A stretch of 10,273 nucleotides of DNA, taken from NCBI GenBank assembly GCA_903970575.1, contig CAJCJC010000283.1, positions 1 to 10,273 of the forward strand. Reading direction: 5' to 3'. Within the stretch, counting starts at the first letter, position 1. The number at the start of each line of letters is the position of its first letter. Position numbers and translations under genes: made by a program. Below are positions 1 through 6,919 of this stretch, one piece after another. The notes under the pieces were generated by a model. That model was given only the letters and a program-made list of their open reading frames with translations, was not told the DNA's origin and did not search any database. The DNA comes from Alphaproteobacteria bacterium. GTDB lineage: Bacteria; Pseudomonadota; Alphaproteobacteria; BOG-932; Roseiterribacteraceae.

Positions 1-129
1 GCTTTCGATCATAGCCAAGCGATTTGGCAATTGCTGATGTTCGACGGCTGGCTGAAATCCGTCCATACCGCCCCCGCGTCGGTCCAGCCGGAGCGCGACG
101 CGGCGGCGAGGGTTGGGGAATCGGTCTAA
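1..129 (+). CDS. C-terminal end of an asparagine synthase-type amidotransferase (5' truncated)
   Basis: Reading frame 1 is open from the window edge to a TAA at 127-129 and gives 42 residues. The visible part starts AFDHSQAIWQLLMFDGWLKS, followed by a polar, Ala-rich tail. The H-S-x-x-(I/L)-W-x-L-L-(M/V)-F-x-x-W-L pattern matches the final helix of glutamine-hydrolysing asparagine synthases, including those that accompany exosortase A (TIGR03108 type). In that family the enzyme transfers glutamine-derived ammonia to a carboxylate; in exopolysaccharide loci it may amidate a sugar acid, which is inference. The gene converges on the - strand exosortase operon, a context in which this amidotransferase is a known companion. 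Only about 7% of a typical ~630-residue protein is visible and none of the catalytic domains, so the call rests on the C-terminal motif plus context. Confidence 0.7.
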   Translation, partial: AFDHSQAIWQLLMFDGWLKSVHTAPASVQPERDAAARVGESV

Positions 130-141
130 ACGTCCGGGACA

Positions 142-172
142 GCCGCGCATGGCGTAATAATTGATACGCGGC
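142..172 (+). terminator. Candidate terminator hairpin after the amidotransferase gene
   Basis: GCCGCGCAT (142-150) pairs with ATACGCGGC (164-172) through six G/C pairs, one C/A mismatch and two A/T pairs, around a 13-nt loop. It starts 13 nt after the TAA of the upstream + strand gene. The following bases (ATTCCCTCCTT) are only mildly T-rich, so this is not a textbook intrinsic terminator. Position and GC-rich stem make transcript end formation or stabilisation the most likely role. Confidence 0.45.
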
Positions 173-207
173 ATTCCCTCCTTGATCAGAGGAACCTTAA
201 GATTAAT

Positions 208-246
208 AAGTAAGCCAACACGATAACATCATCGTGGTTCTTACTT
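208..246 (-). terminator. Long imperfect hairpin downstream of the exopolysaccharide operon, probable terminator
   Basis: AAGTAAG (208-214) pairs with CTTACTT (240-246) and CACGAT (219-224) pairs with ATCGTG (231-236), enclosing the 6-nt loop AACATC. Two further A/T pairs between the arms (217-218 with 238-239) leave only small bulges, giving about 15 pairs. On the - strand it begins 34 nt after the last stop codon of the operon, and its descending arm runs into the T/A-rich stretch CTTACTTATTAATCTT, which favours a terminator for that strand. Because the structure is nearly symmetric it could also act on + strand transcripts. No sequence in 130-280 outside the two hairpins looks like a gene. 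Confidence 0.5.
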
Positions 247-280
247 GGCTCGATCATCTTGGCGGCTTGGCGTTTCAATA

Positions 281-1486
281 TCATACCGCCGCGCCACCTT
301 TCGCCATGATGCTCCGGAAGAGGGCGATTTGGCCTTCGGTGGTGGCGTCCCAGGAGAAGGCGGAGGCGTAGTCGCGGGTCGCTTCGCGGGTGGGCAAGGC
401 GGCGAATAGCGCGTTCACGGCGTCGGCCACGCCCTGGGCGCTGCGCGTCTTCATCAGGAGTCCCGCCTCGGGTTTGGCGACCACTTCGGGATTGCCCCAG
501 ACCGGCGTGGCGATGACGGGCGTACCGCAGGCCATCGCCTCCAGGAGAACATTCGGCCAGCCTTCCCGGCTTGACGCGAGGATCAGGGCGTCCGCCGCGC
601 CGTAAAGCTCCGGCAATTCGTCGTGCGGGCGGGCGCCCAGCATGCGGACGCGATGGCCAACGCCAAGCCTGGCGATCAGCCTTTCAAGGTTGGCGCGTTC
701 CGTGCCCTCGCCGGCGATGAGCAAGGTGAAGCCGGGCAAGGACGGCATCGCCTCGATCGCGAAGCGGTGGCCCTTCCGTTCGATCAGATGGCCGACCGAT
801 ATCAGCACAGGCCCCTCCAGGCCGAGCCGTCGGCGCGTCGCCACGCGATCGAGCGGGCGGAAAAGCCGAAGATCGACGCCGTTGCGCAGCACCGTGATGC
901 GGCCCGCCTCGATATCCATCGCCGCCAGCTCATCCTTCAGCGCGGCGCTGACCGTGATGAGGCCGGCGGCGTTCGCGGCCGCCCGCTCGATCATGCGGCG
1001 GGGCGTCTTGTAGCGGGGGATGAGGTTCACGTCGGTGCCCCGTGCGGTCATGACCGTGGGAATGCCGAGCAGCCGGCCGATCATCACTGCCGCGACGCCA
1101 TCCGGGAAAAGGTAATGGGCGTCGATGATGTCCGCGCCGCCACCCGCGTTGACGGCCGCCCTGACGGCCGTCAGCGTCGCCATCGCCAGCAGGAATGGCG
1201 AGACATTCATGCCGATCTTGGGGATCAGCGGAAAGCGGGGGTGATGAATGGTCAGGCCATGCCGTTCCTCCCAGACGGGAACCTGAGCGAATTTCGCGTA
1301 GTGACCGAAATGCGAGGATTTAAAAGGAAAATAGGGCACGGGCGCGACCACGCGGCTGACGACCGCGCCGCTGGCGACCAGGTGGCGCAGACGATTCTCC
1401 ACGAATATCCCATGCGTGGGTTGGGCGGCGTTGGGATAGAGCGTCGAGAAAGTGATCAGCCTGATCGGCTTTGACGAACGCGGCAC
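281..1486 (-). CDS. GT4-family glycosyltransferase
   Basis: A 401-residue GT-B glycosyltransferase of the GT4/RfaB type, expected to move a sugar from a nucleotide donor onto a lipid-linked exopolysaccharide precursor at the inner face of the cytoplasmic membrane. The N-terminal Rossmann half opens with a beta strand and the LYPNAAQPTHGIFVENR segment (16-32) common in this family. The donor-binding half shows RNGVD (201-205), VGHLIERKG (231-239) and the E-x7-E motif in EGWPNVLLE (308-316), followed by AMACGTPVIA. Length is normal. The start is GTG, supported by AAGGGGG (1491-1497) four nt upstream, which overlaps the preceding gene's TAA stop; the intergenic gap is 9 nt. It is the last gene of the - strand operon. 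Donor and acceptor cannot be read from sequence. Alpha-mannosyl-, glucosyl- or galactosyltransferase activities are all possible. Confidence 0.9.
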   Translation of the reverse strand: MPRSSKPIRLITFSTLYPNAAQPTHGIFVENRLRHLVASGAVVSRVVAPVPYFPFKSSHFGHYAKFAQVPVWEERHGLTIHHPRFPLIPKIGMNVSPFLLAMATLTAVRAAVNAGGGADIIDAHYLFPDGVAAVMIGRLLGIPTVMTARGTDVNLIPRYKTPRRMIERAAANAAGLITVSAALKDELAAMDIEAGRITVLRNGVDLRLFRPLDRVATRRRLGLEGPVLISVGHLIERKGHRFAIEAMPSLPGFTLLIAGEGTERANLERLIARLGVGHRVRMLGARPHDELPELYGAADALILASSREGWPNVLLEAMACGTPVIATPVWGNPEVVAKPEAGLLMKTRSAQGVADAVNALFAALPTREATRDYASAFSWDATTEGQIALFRSIMAKGGAAV

Positions 1487-1490
1487 GCAG

Positions 1491-1497
1491 CCCCCTT
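1491..1497 (-). promoter_or_regulatory. Shine-Dalgarno AAGGGGG supporting the GTG start at 1486
   Basis: The purine run lies four nt before GTG and its first two bases are the last two of the upstream TAA stop codon. This fixes the non-ATG start and suggests that translation of the glycosyltransferase is coupled to termination of the acetyltransferase gene. Confidence 0.65.
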
Positions 1498-2584
1498 ACG
1501 CGGCAAGGTCTGGAAAGAAGATCGAGCGGCCAAGAAAGGAAAGCATTTTAGGTTTTATGTCGAGCCACAGCAACTCGGCCTCGGCGTTCGAAAAGCCCCG
1601 CTTATAACGCGCCTCGCCGCCCAGGAAGTCGTAACGGCGCATGCCGGCTCGACGGTAATGCTCGATCGCCAACAGATGGCAGATGAGGCCCGGACGCAGC
1701 CTGTCCGCGTCCTCGGAGAAATCGAAGCCGCTTTGATAGGCGGCGACCACGCCCTGGTGAACGAGATTATAGAGATATCCGACCACCCGCTCCCCGGCCG
1801 TGATCCGAATCAGGTCGAGCGATTGTCCTGGGGCCGCGCGACGCAGGAGGGCGCGATGGAACCGTTCGAAAAACGGCTGCGCGAAGGCGCCCGGCTTGCC
1901 GCGACCGGTCCAGTAGGTCTGATGGAGGGCTTTGAGCCCGTCCAGAAACAGCTCCGCCCGTTCCGGCGTCGCCGCGATTTCACTTGTGAGCGGCCCGATA
2001 TCGTCCCAGGCGCGCAGCGAACGCCGAAGCTGCTGACGAAGATTGGCGCTCAGTTGCTCCAGAACCGGGGCGCCTTGCCCGTCGGAGGCGGTAAAATCGA
2101 GAAACGGCGCCGGACGCCGGGCGCGCACGCGTACCGTGCGGCTTCGTGGCAGGTCCGCGGGGAGCGTGACGGCTGCGCCGCTTACCACCCAATTCGACCG
2201 GCTGAAGCCAGGCGTCGCCGCCAGGGCGCGCCAGCAGTCGCGCGCGAGCCCCTCGGGCGCGCCCCGATCGATCAGGATGCCGTTATGCTCGATGAAGATC
2301 GAATCCTGTTCGGGCGCGCCGCTTTCGCCCAACAGGAAGGGACGTCCGGCAAATATGCGCCCGTTCCCCCGGTTGAACAGCGCGAGGGCCACCGCCGCGC
2401 CATCGGGGCGCCGCGCCCGAAGCAGCCAAGGCTCGCGAAACCGCTCTTCCGCCAGACATCCGGTCCAGGCCCAGGACTGAAAAAAGGAGCCGTCCGCCCG
2501 GCTCTCAAGGTCACGCCAAAGCGGGGCCAGGGCCGCGAAATCGTGGACGGGCTGAATGTCTATCGCCGGCGCCGGGCCGGCCAT
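1496..2584 (-). CDS. CelD/BcsL-type GNAT acetyltransferase, exosortase-locus associated
   Basis: A 362-residue protein of the GNAT/FemAB-like superfamily, close to the CelD/BcsL (Acetyltransf_6) group. The N-terminal region has the FFQSWAWTGCLAEE segment (34-47), where these proteins usually place F-x-(S/T)-x-x-W. A basic stretch (NLRQQLRRSLR, 181-191) leads into a C-terminal acetyltransferase fold with the RVVGYLYNL strand pair (266-274) and the family-like DFLGGEARYKRGF motif (319-331). No signal peptide or membrane helix is evident, so it should be cytoplasmic. The likely role is acylation of an exopolysaccharide precursor (inference). I start it at the ATG whose A is also the last base of the exosortase TGA stop (TGATG). 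A longer frame begins at an ATG at 2659 but would overlap the exosortase gene by 76 bp and adds a non-conserved-looking 25-residue tail. The upstream SD is weak, consistent with translational coupling. Confidence 0.85.
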   Translation of the reverse strand: MAGPAPAIDIQPVHDFAALAPLWRDLESRADGSFFQSWAWTGCLAEERFREPWLLRARRPDGAAVALALFNRGNGRIFAGRPFLLGESGAPEQDSIFIEHNGILIDRGAPEGLARDCWRALAATPGFSRSNWVVSGAAVTLPADLPRSRTVRVRARRPAPFLDFTASDGQGAPVLEQLSANLRQQLRRSLRAWDDIGPLTSEIAATPERAELFLDGLKALHQTYWTGRGKPGAFAQPFFERFHRALLRRAAPGQSLDLIRITAGERVVGYLYNLVHQGVVAAYQSGFDFSEDADRLRPGLICHLLAIEHYRRAGMRRYDFLGGEARYKRGFSNAEAELLWLDIKPKMLSFLGRSIFFPDLAA

Positions 2585-3660
2585 CACAATCCGCTGGAAT
2601 GCTTGATTCCGCCGAGCGCCCGCGCCATCATCGACCCGATCGGGCCATCCGTCACCCATGCGCTGGTCAGCAGGCAGACAAGAACCATCGCGCCGATCGC
2701 GGCGCCGGCCATCCGTAGCCGCGCGGCTGGACTTTCACGCGGCGCTGGCCGCGGCGTCTCGTCGAACGAAGTTGTCGCCTGACGGAACGGCAGCCCGAGC
2801 AGGATCAAGATCAGGCTCACCATCGAGAAGAACACCCAGCCATAGATGAGGTGATCGGCGATAGCGGCCTTGGCGTCGCCCAGCCAGTAACCGAGAATGA
2901 CAATTCCCAATACGCGAAAGCCGTTGGCGATAATCGGGACGACAATGGATACGACGATGAAGGCGGCGCGGCGGCCCCAGTCCCGGTACATCATATAGCC
3001 GTAAAGCGTTCCGAGCGCGACCGACGCAATGAGGAAACGTAACCCGGCGCACGCCTCCGCGACCGTGAAACGGGCGCCTGGAACCTCTATTTCCATTCCG
3101 TTGGAGTAAACGGGGATCGTCAGAATCTCCAACCCCCGCACGGCGAATCGCGCCGCGAAATCCTGTAGCGCCGGGGTGATGAAGGCCCCGGCCGGAACCA
3201 GGAAATAGAGATAGACCAGGGCGAAGGCGATCACGCGCCAGACCGAAATCCCGAGGATGGCGAGCAGGAAAAGCTCGAACAGGGTCATGGCGGCCAGTTG
3301 CCGTCCTTCCATGATATGCGCCTCGGCGGCGGCCAGCCACGCAAAGGCAAGGGGGGCCATCGCCAGAATTGGCCATAACAGGCCCCGCGGCTCCCGCGCG
3401 ATGACCGCGCGCCTGCGCTCCCAAATCAGATAAAGGGAAATCGGCAGGATCAGGTAGCAGTGATTATAGGCGGTCGAGTCGTTCCAGACTGTGATGGCGT
3501 GCGCGATCTCGTCGCGGAACGCATAACCGAAGACAAGCGCGCCGATGGCCAAAAACGACAAAGCGGTTATCCATTCCCGACGGCCGACGGACCTGGCCGC
3601 GCCCGCGTCAGGTATCGCGACGATGGACATCGGCTCTGTCGAAAGTGGCTTTGGCGGCAT
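2584..3660 (-). CDS. xrtA: Exosortase A (EpsH/XrtA), without a C-terminal EpsI domain
   Basis: A 358-residue polytopic inner-membrane cysteine protease/transpeptidase that recognises and cleaves C-terminal PEP-CTERM sorting signals. The exosortase catalytic residues are all present: Cys204 in AEACAGLRFL (201-210), Arg249 in NGFRV and His270 in DHLIYGWVFF (269-278). Many hydrophobic segments run between about residues 31 and 291, including ITALSFLAIGALVFGYAF, the 94-112 region, 124-160 and 231-260. After the exosortase domain (ending near PFRQ, 294) a polar linker leads to one more hydrophobic helix (about 316-336), then a 20-residue tail and the stop. Many XrtA proteins continue into an EpsI/DUF3485 domain of about 200 residues, absent here. 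ATG at 3660 lies 11 nt after the upstream gene's stop and lacks a clear SD; ATG at 3630 (Met11) is an alternative. The stop overlaps the acetyltransferase start by one base. Confidence 0.94.
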   Translation of the reverse strand: MPPKPLSTEPMSIVAIPDAGAARSVGRREWITALSFLAIGALVFGYAFRDEIAHAITVWNDSTAYNHCYLILPISLYLIWERRRAVIAREPRGLLWPILAMAPLAFAWLAAAEAHIMEGRQLAAMTLFELFLLAILGISVWRVIAFALVYLYFLVPAGAFITPALQDFAARFAVRGLEILTIPVYSNGMEIEVPGARFTVAEACAGLRFLIASVALGTLYGYMMYRDWGRRAAFIVVSIVVPIIANGFRVLGIVILGYWLGDAKAAIADHLIYGWVFFSMVSLILILLGLPFRQATTSFDETPRPAPRESPAARLRMAGAAIGAMVLVCLLTSAWVTDGPIGSMMARALGGIKHSSGL

Positions 3661-3671
3661 GGGGTTCGGGC

Positions 3672-4889
3672 TTAGGCAACGGTGCGTTCGTTCGTGAGTT
3701 CCGGACGGTCGAACAACGCGTCCAACCGCGCCAGAACCTTGGGCCAGGCGAAATCGGACTCGACGATCGAACGTGCTATTTTTCCGATGTTATCATGGAA
3801 CCCGTCCAAGGTCTCGCCCAGCCGGAGCGCCAGTTCAGCCTCGGTATTCGCGATCAGCACGCCGCCGCGTCCATGCACGGAAAGCCCCTCCTCGGCCGCG
3901 CTGGTGGCGACCACCACCTTCCCCATCGCCATGCCCTCCAGGACTTTGTTTTGCAAGCCGCGCGCCAGCAGCAGCGGGGCCACGACGGCGCCGGCATGGG
4001 CGATATAGGGGCGCACGTCATCGACCCTGCCGGTGACCAAGATATCGTCGTTGGCGAGCGCGCGCACCGAATCGGTCGGCCGCGCGCCCACGATCGCGAA
4101 GCGCGGCCGTGGATTCCGCGTCAGTAACGCCGGAAGGATTTGGCGCGCGAACCAGATCACCGCCTCCACGTTCGGCCAATAGGACATATCGCCGGTGAAG
4201 ACGATCGCTGGGCGCCCGTCCGCGAAAGGGCGGGCGAAGACATGGGCGGGTGAAAAATATTCGAGATCGACGCCGTTGATCATCCAGGTCGTTCGCGCCG
4301 CGATTTCGGGCGCGCGCGCGATGAACAGGGCCGCCTCCTCAGGTGAGGCCAGGATCGCATGGCGGGCGCGGGCCGCCTGGGCGCGTTCATAGGCCAGCAG
4401 CGTGCGCGCCTCCCGCGCGTAGATCAGGCTTTTGGGGAACGACGCCTTCGCCGCCATCTCGCGCCATTTCTCGGAATCGACATCCACGAGGTCCAGCACC
4501 GCGTTAAGCCCCGGTCGGTCGGGCAGCGACGCCATCATGGGCGTTGAAAACACGAAAGCCTGTTTTATCGCGTGATCGTCAATCGTCCGCCGGACCCAGC
4601 GCGCCAAGGCGGGGGTATAAAAATATCGGGCCGACAACGGCATTCCGGGGCGCGTTCCCAAGATCGCCTTGAGCCGCTGAAGGCGAGGATCGATCGGCGC
4701 GGCGAACACCTCGACGCAACATTTTTCGAGCTCGCCGATATATTGCAAATCATGCGGATCGTCGATCAAACAGCCAAGGCGGAGGCGGAAACGCGCGGCG
4801 AGATGCCTCAAGATGTTCCAGGACCGGATCTTGTCGCCCTTATTGGGCGGATAAGGAATCCGGTGCGCCAGGAAAAGAAGCTCCTCCAC
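3672..4889 (-). CDS. PEP-CTERM/XrtA-associated glycosyltransferase (TIGR03087 type)
   Basis: A 405-residue GT-B sugar transferase of the subgroup found almost exclusively next to exosortase A. The signature N-terminus HRIPYPPNKGDKIRS (9-23) is clear. The second half shows NGVD (205-208), FTGDMSYWPN (231-240), a VGARP strand (267-271) and RGLQNKVLEGMAMG (310-323), with Glu318 in the usual donor-binding position. Length is typical. No signal peptide is visible; it should act at the cytoplasmic face of the membrane on a growing exopolysaccharide repeat unit. The start is GTG at 4889, six nt after the FemAB-like gene's TAG; the encoded N-terminus (EELLFLAHRIP) sits where family members normally begin, and a GGCAGGG stretch nearby is a poor SD. 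It ends 11 nt before the exosortase. Linkage and donor cannot be predicted. Confidence 0.93.
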   Translation of the reverse strand: MEELLFLAHRIPYPPNKGDKIRSWNILRHLAARFRLRLGCLIDDPHDLQYIGELEKCCVEVFAAPIDPRLQRLKAILGTRPGMPLSARYFYTPALARWVRRTIDDHAIKQAFVFSTPMMASLPDRPGLNAVLDLVDVDSEKWREMAAKASFPKSLIYAREARTLLAYERAQAARARHAILASPEEAALFIARAPEIAARTTWMINGVDLEYFSPAHVFARPFADGRPAIVFTGDMSYWPNVEAVIWFARQILPALLTRNPRPRFAIVGARPTDSVRALANDDILVTGRVDDVRPYIAHAGAVVAPLLLARGLQNKVLEGMAMGKVVVATSAAEEGLSVHGRGGVLIANTEAELALRLGETLDGFHDNIGKIARSIVESDFAWPKVLARLDALFDRPELTNERTVA

Positions 4890-4895
4890 CCCTGC

Positions 4896-5933
4896 CTACC
4901 CGAGGTTGCGCACGATGAACGGGCCAATCAGATTGGCGATCGGCAGCGGCAGGCGTTTCCAGGTCGCGATCATCAGCCGGTATTTCGGGTTGAGCGGATT
5001 GACGTCAGGGATCGAATCTCCCGTCTTGAGCTTGAACGCGTAGTTGAGCGGCGTGGGTGTGAAGCCCCAGTTCTTCTTGAAACTATAGGCGCCGGTGTCG
5101 ATCTTGCTGCGGCCGAAATCGAAGACGCGACAACCGCGGTCGGCGGCGCGGCGCATTACCTCCCAGTAAAGAATGTCGTTCCCGGCGCGGTTCCGCGCGG
5201 CCGGCGTTCCACCCCCGTAATAGGGCAGCACCTCGTCGCGGAAATAGAAGCTGAGGACAGCCGCGATCGGAACGCCCTGGTCCTCGACCACGAGAATTTC
5301 GGCATCGTCGCCGAATTCCGCGCACAGCGCCCTAAAATAGCGGCTTGGGAAAACCGGCGTGCCCAGGTTGCGGACGCTTTCGGCATAGACGCGGTGCAGG
5401 GTTCGCCAGTCATGGCCTGTGCGGGTGCTGAGTTCGTTGGCGATCCCTTTGCGCACCACGGCGCGTTGCTTGCGCGGAATGGCGGCAAGATTCTTTTCGT
5501 GGTCGCCGGAGATCGCGCGCCGGAAAGTGACGTAGAGGCCATCCTTGATCAGCCATCCCGGCCGGGGCTCCGCGTCCATCGAGCGGAACTCAAGGTGGCC
5601 GGCGGCGCTGTTCGCGAGCAGTTGCTCGGCGTGGTCCACCAGCATCGCCAGACTCGCCGCGTCGGTCGCGACGGGGCCGCCATAGACGGCGAAGGCGTTG
5701 GAAACCAGCGCATTGCCGAACAGGCGCGAGCGGATTTCCGTGAGCGGCAGGATGCCGGTGATCGCGCCATCGGTTTCGGTAAAGACGAAATGCGTGCGGT
5801 GGCCGAACGCTGTCTCGATGACGCGCCGCCAGCCGGCGCGGTGGCAAAACGTGGCGCCGGGCGTCGCCAGTACGAATGCATCCCAGCGCGCATGATCGGC
5901 GTCGGTCAGGCGCTTTAGGATCGGACCGGTCAT
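4896..5933 (-). CDS. FemAB-like protein, PEP-CTERM/XrtA system-associated (TIGR03019 type)
   Basis: A 345-residue protein with a tandem GNAT-like fold related to FemA/FemB/FemX aminoacyl transferases. The N-terminal half contains the W-x-x-F-V-x-x-x-P segment (17-25) and FCHRAGWRRVIE (29-40), followed by ILPLTEIRSRLFGNALVSNA (61-80) and YGGP (84-87). The second half has a basic KQRAVVRKG stretch (155-163) and the diagnostic FDFGRSKIDTGAYSFKKNWG (271-290), which marks the exosortase-associated subgroup. Soluble FemAB enzymes add amino acids from aminoacyl-tRNA to peptidoglycan precursors; for this subgroup the acceptor is unknown, and an acyl or aminoacyl modification of the exopolysaccharide is inference. 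ATG at 5933 has GGAG (5939-5942) five nt upstream. The 59-bp gap before it, after the deacetylase stop, carries a short direct repeat. Confidence 0.9.
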   Translation of the reverse strand: MTGPILKRLTDADHARWDAFVLATPGATFCHRAGWRRVIETAFGHRTHFVFTETDGAITGILPLTEIRSRLFGNALVSNAFAVYGGPVATDAASLAMLVDHAEQLLANSAAGHLEFRSMDAEPRPGWLIKDGLYVTFRRAISGDHEKNLAAIPRKQRAVVRKGIANELSTRTGHDWRTLHRVYAESVRNLGTPVFPSRYFRALCAEFGDDAEILVVEDQGVPIAAVLSFYFRDEVLPYYGGGTPAARNRAGNDILYWEVMRRAADRGCRVFDFGRSKIDTGAYSFKKNWGFTPTPLNYAFKLKTGDSIPDVNPLNPKYRLMIATWKRLPLPIANLIGPFIVRNLG

Positions 5934-5938
5934 CGAAG

Positions 5939-5942
5939 CTCC
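5939..5942 (-). promoter_or_regulatory. Shine-Dalgarno GGAG for the FemAB-like gene
   Basis: GGAG sits five nt before ATG at 5933 and supports that start. With the upstream stop 59 bp away, this gene relies on its own ribosome binding site more than most others in the operon. Confidence 0.55.
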
Positions 5943-5958
5943 GCCGCCCGGTGAACAT

Positions 5959-5980
5959 ACGCCAATATTGAAGACGCCAA
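5959..5980. repeat. Short direct repeat ACGCCAA x2 in the deacetylase/FemAB gap
   Basis: ACGCCAA occurs at 5959-5965 and again at 5974-5980, 15 nt start to start (TTGGCGT twice on the coding strand). It lies in one of the two longest gaps within the operon. A regulator half-site pair is possible, but two 7-nt copies in one 59-bp gap could be chance. No convincing promoter accompanies it; a CATAAT hexamer (5982-5987, - strand) has no recognisable -35 partner. Confidence 0.3.
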
Positions 5981-5992
5981 AATTATGCCGGG

Positions 5993-6919
5993 TCAGCTCG
6001 CGCCGAGAAAGACGCGATCCATCCGGTCCCAGGCGAAATCGGCGAGGAGCCGCATCAGACGCGACTGCATCCGGCCAAGATTGGTGTAATGGCGGAATCG
6101 GGTGCGAAAGTCGACGCCAAGTTGCCTCGGCTGTTCGGGGTCCACTTCCCAGGGGTGGAAGTAGAAGACGCAGGGCTGTCCCTCATGCGCATTGACGCGG
6201 CGCATGTTCAGCCGCGAAATCGCGTAAGGCAGAAGGCGGAAATAGCCGCCGCCGGAACAGGGGAAATTGCGTCCGAACCATTGGACCGTGGTCATCGGCA
6301 CTTCCAGCAAGGGCAGGCCGCCCGGATGGAATGGCGTGCGCGATGCGCTCGTGTCGCCATAGAGATCGTGCTTGATCGGATAGAGGCTCGAACTGTAGCG
6401 ATATCCCTCTTCGCCCAGAACGGCGAACGCCCACGGGTTCTTGGGGCCGATCGAGAACGTCGCCGCGCGATACCCGCTCACCGCGACGCCGCCCATATCC
6501 TCCAGAAAGCGCTTGGTCTTGCGAATATCCGCGCGGAACGCCTCGGGTTCCTGGGAGTCAGCCCGTGTATGATCCCAACCATGGGACGCAAGTTCATGCC
6601 CCTCGGCGACCATGCGCTTGACGAGGCCGGGATAACGCTCGGCGATCCAGCCCAAGGTGAAGAAAGTGGCTTTGATCCCAGCCTCGGCGAACATGTCGAG
6701 CAGCAGATTGACGTTGCGGTCGACCCTGCAAGGCAGGGCGTCCCAGTCGCCCCGCGCGATATGGCCCGCGAACGCCTGCACCTGAAAATAATCTTCGACA
6801 TCGACCGACATCGCGTTCAGGGTTCGGCCATCGGCGGATTTGCGGATCGCGCTTCGTGGCGCGGCCGAGCCAGGGCTTCCCGTGGAACCGGCGGGAGCGA
6901 CCCTGGCCGAAGCCGTCAT
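5993..6919 (-). CDS. XrtA-locus polysaccharide deacetylase (NodB fold, DUF3473/TIGR03006 type)
   Basis: A 308-residue carbohydrate esterase-4 protein, expected to remove N- or O-acetyl groups from exopolysaccharide. NodB motif 1 is SVDVEDYFQV (38-47) with Asp40 and Asp43; motif 2 is HELASHGWDH (108-117), giving the metal-binding His113-x3-His117; SGYRAATFSI (148-157) holds the motif-3 Arg; the C-terminal DUF3473 part carries FYFHPWEVD (252-260). Catalytic and metal residues appear intact. The first ~35 residues are an Ala/Ser/Pro/Gly-rich extension with no clear signal peptide, so cytoplasmic action is the default reading; family members often begin near Met37. I choose ATG at 6919 rather than the TTG at 6922, because GGAGGGG (6925-6931) then sits five nt away instead of two. 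The start overlaps the ATPase TGA by one base (TGATG). Confidence 0.93.
   Translation of the reverse strand: MTASARVAPAGSTGSPGSAAPRSAIRKSADGRTLNAMSVDVEDYFQVQAFAGHIARGDWDALPCRVDRNVNLLLDMFAEAGIKATFFTLGWIAERYPGLVKRMVAEGHELASHGWDHTRADSQEPEAFRADIRKTKRFLEDMGGVAVSGYRAATFSIGPKNPWAFAVLGEEGYRYSSSLYPIKHDLYGDTSASRTPFHPGGLPLLEVPMTTVQWFGRNFPCSGGGYFRLLPYAISRLNMRRVNAHEGQPCVFYFHPWEVDPEQPRQLGVDFRTRFRHYTNLGRMQSRLMRLLADFAWDRMDRVFLGAS

Noticed and set aside
258..272. Tandem-like CTTGGCGG/CTTGGCG near the end of the operon
   Set aside because: Two short copies only, no further units, no relation to a known site; likely chance.
623..1474. + strand open frame of 283 codons opposite the GT4 glycosyltransferase
   Set aside because: Mirror of a real coding region; the His/Arg/Asp-rich translation shows no family features.
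2585..2659. Upstream ATG (2659) for the acetyltransferase gene
   Set aside because: It would overlap the exosortase coding sequence by 76 bp and add 25 residues read from another frame of that gene; the TGATG start at 2584 is more economical.
1658..2782. + strand open frame of 374 codons opposite the acetyltransferase and exosortase
   Set aside because: Low-complexity Arg/Pro/Ala-rich product with no motif; the opposite strand encodes recognisable proteins.
4572..5918. Long + strand open frame (448 codons) antisense to the FemAB-like and glycosyltransferase genes
   Set aside because: It runs opposite to two genes with clear family motifs, its product is rich in Arg/Ala/Gly/Asp without domain-like pattern, and such antisense frames are expected at high GC.
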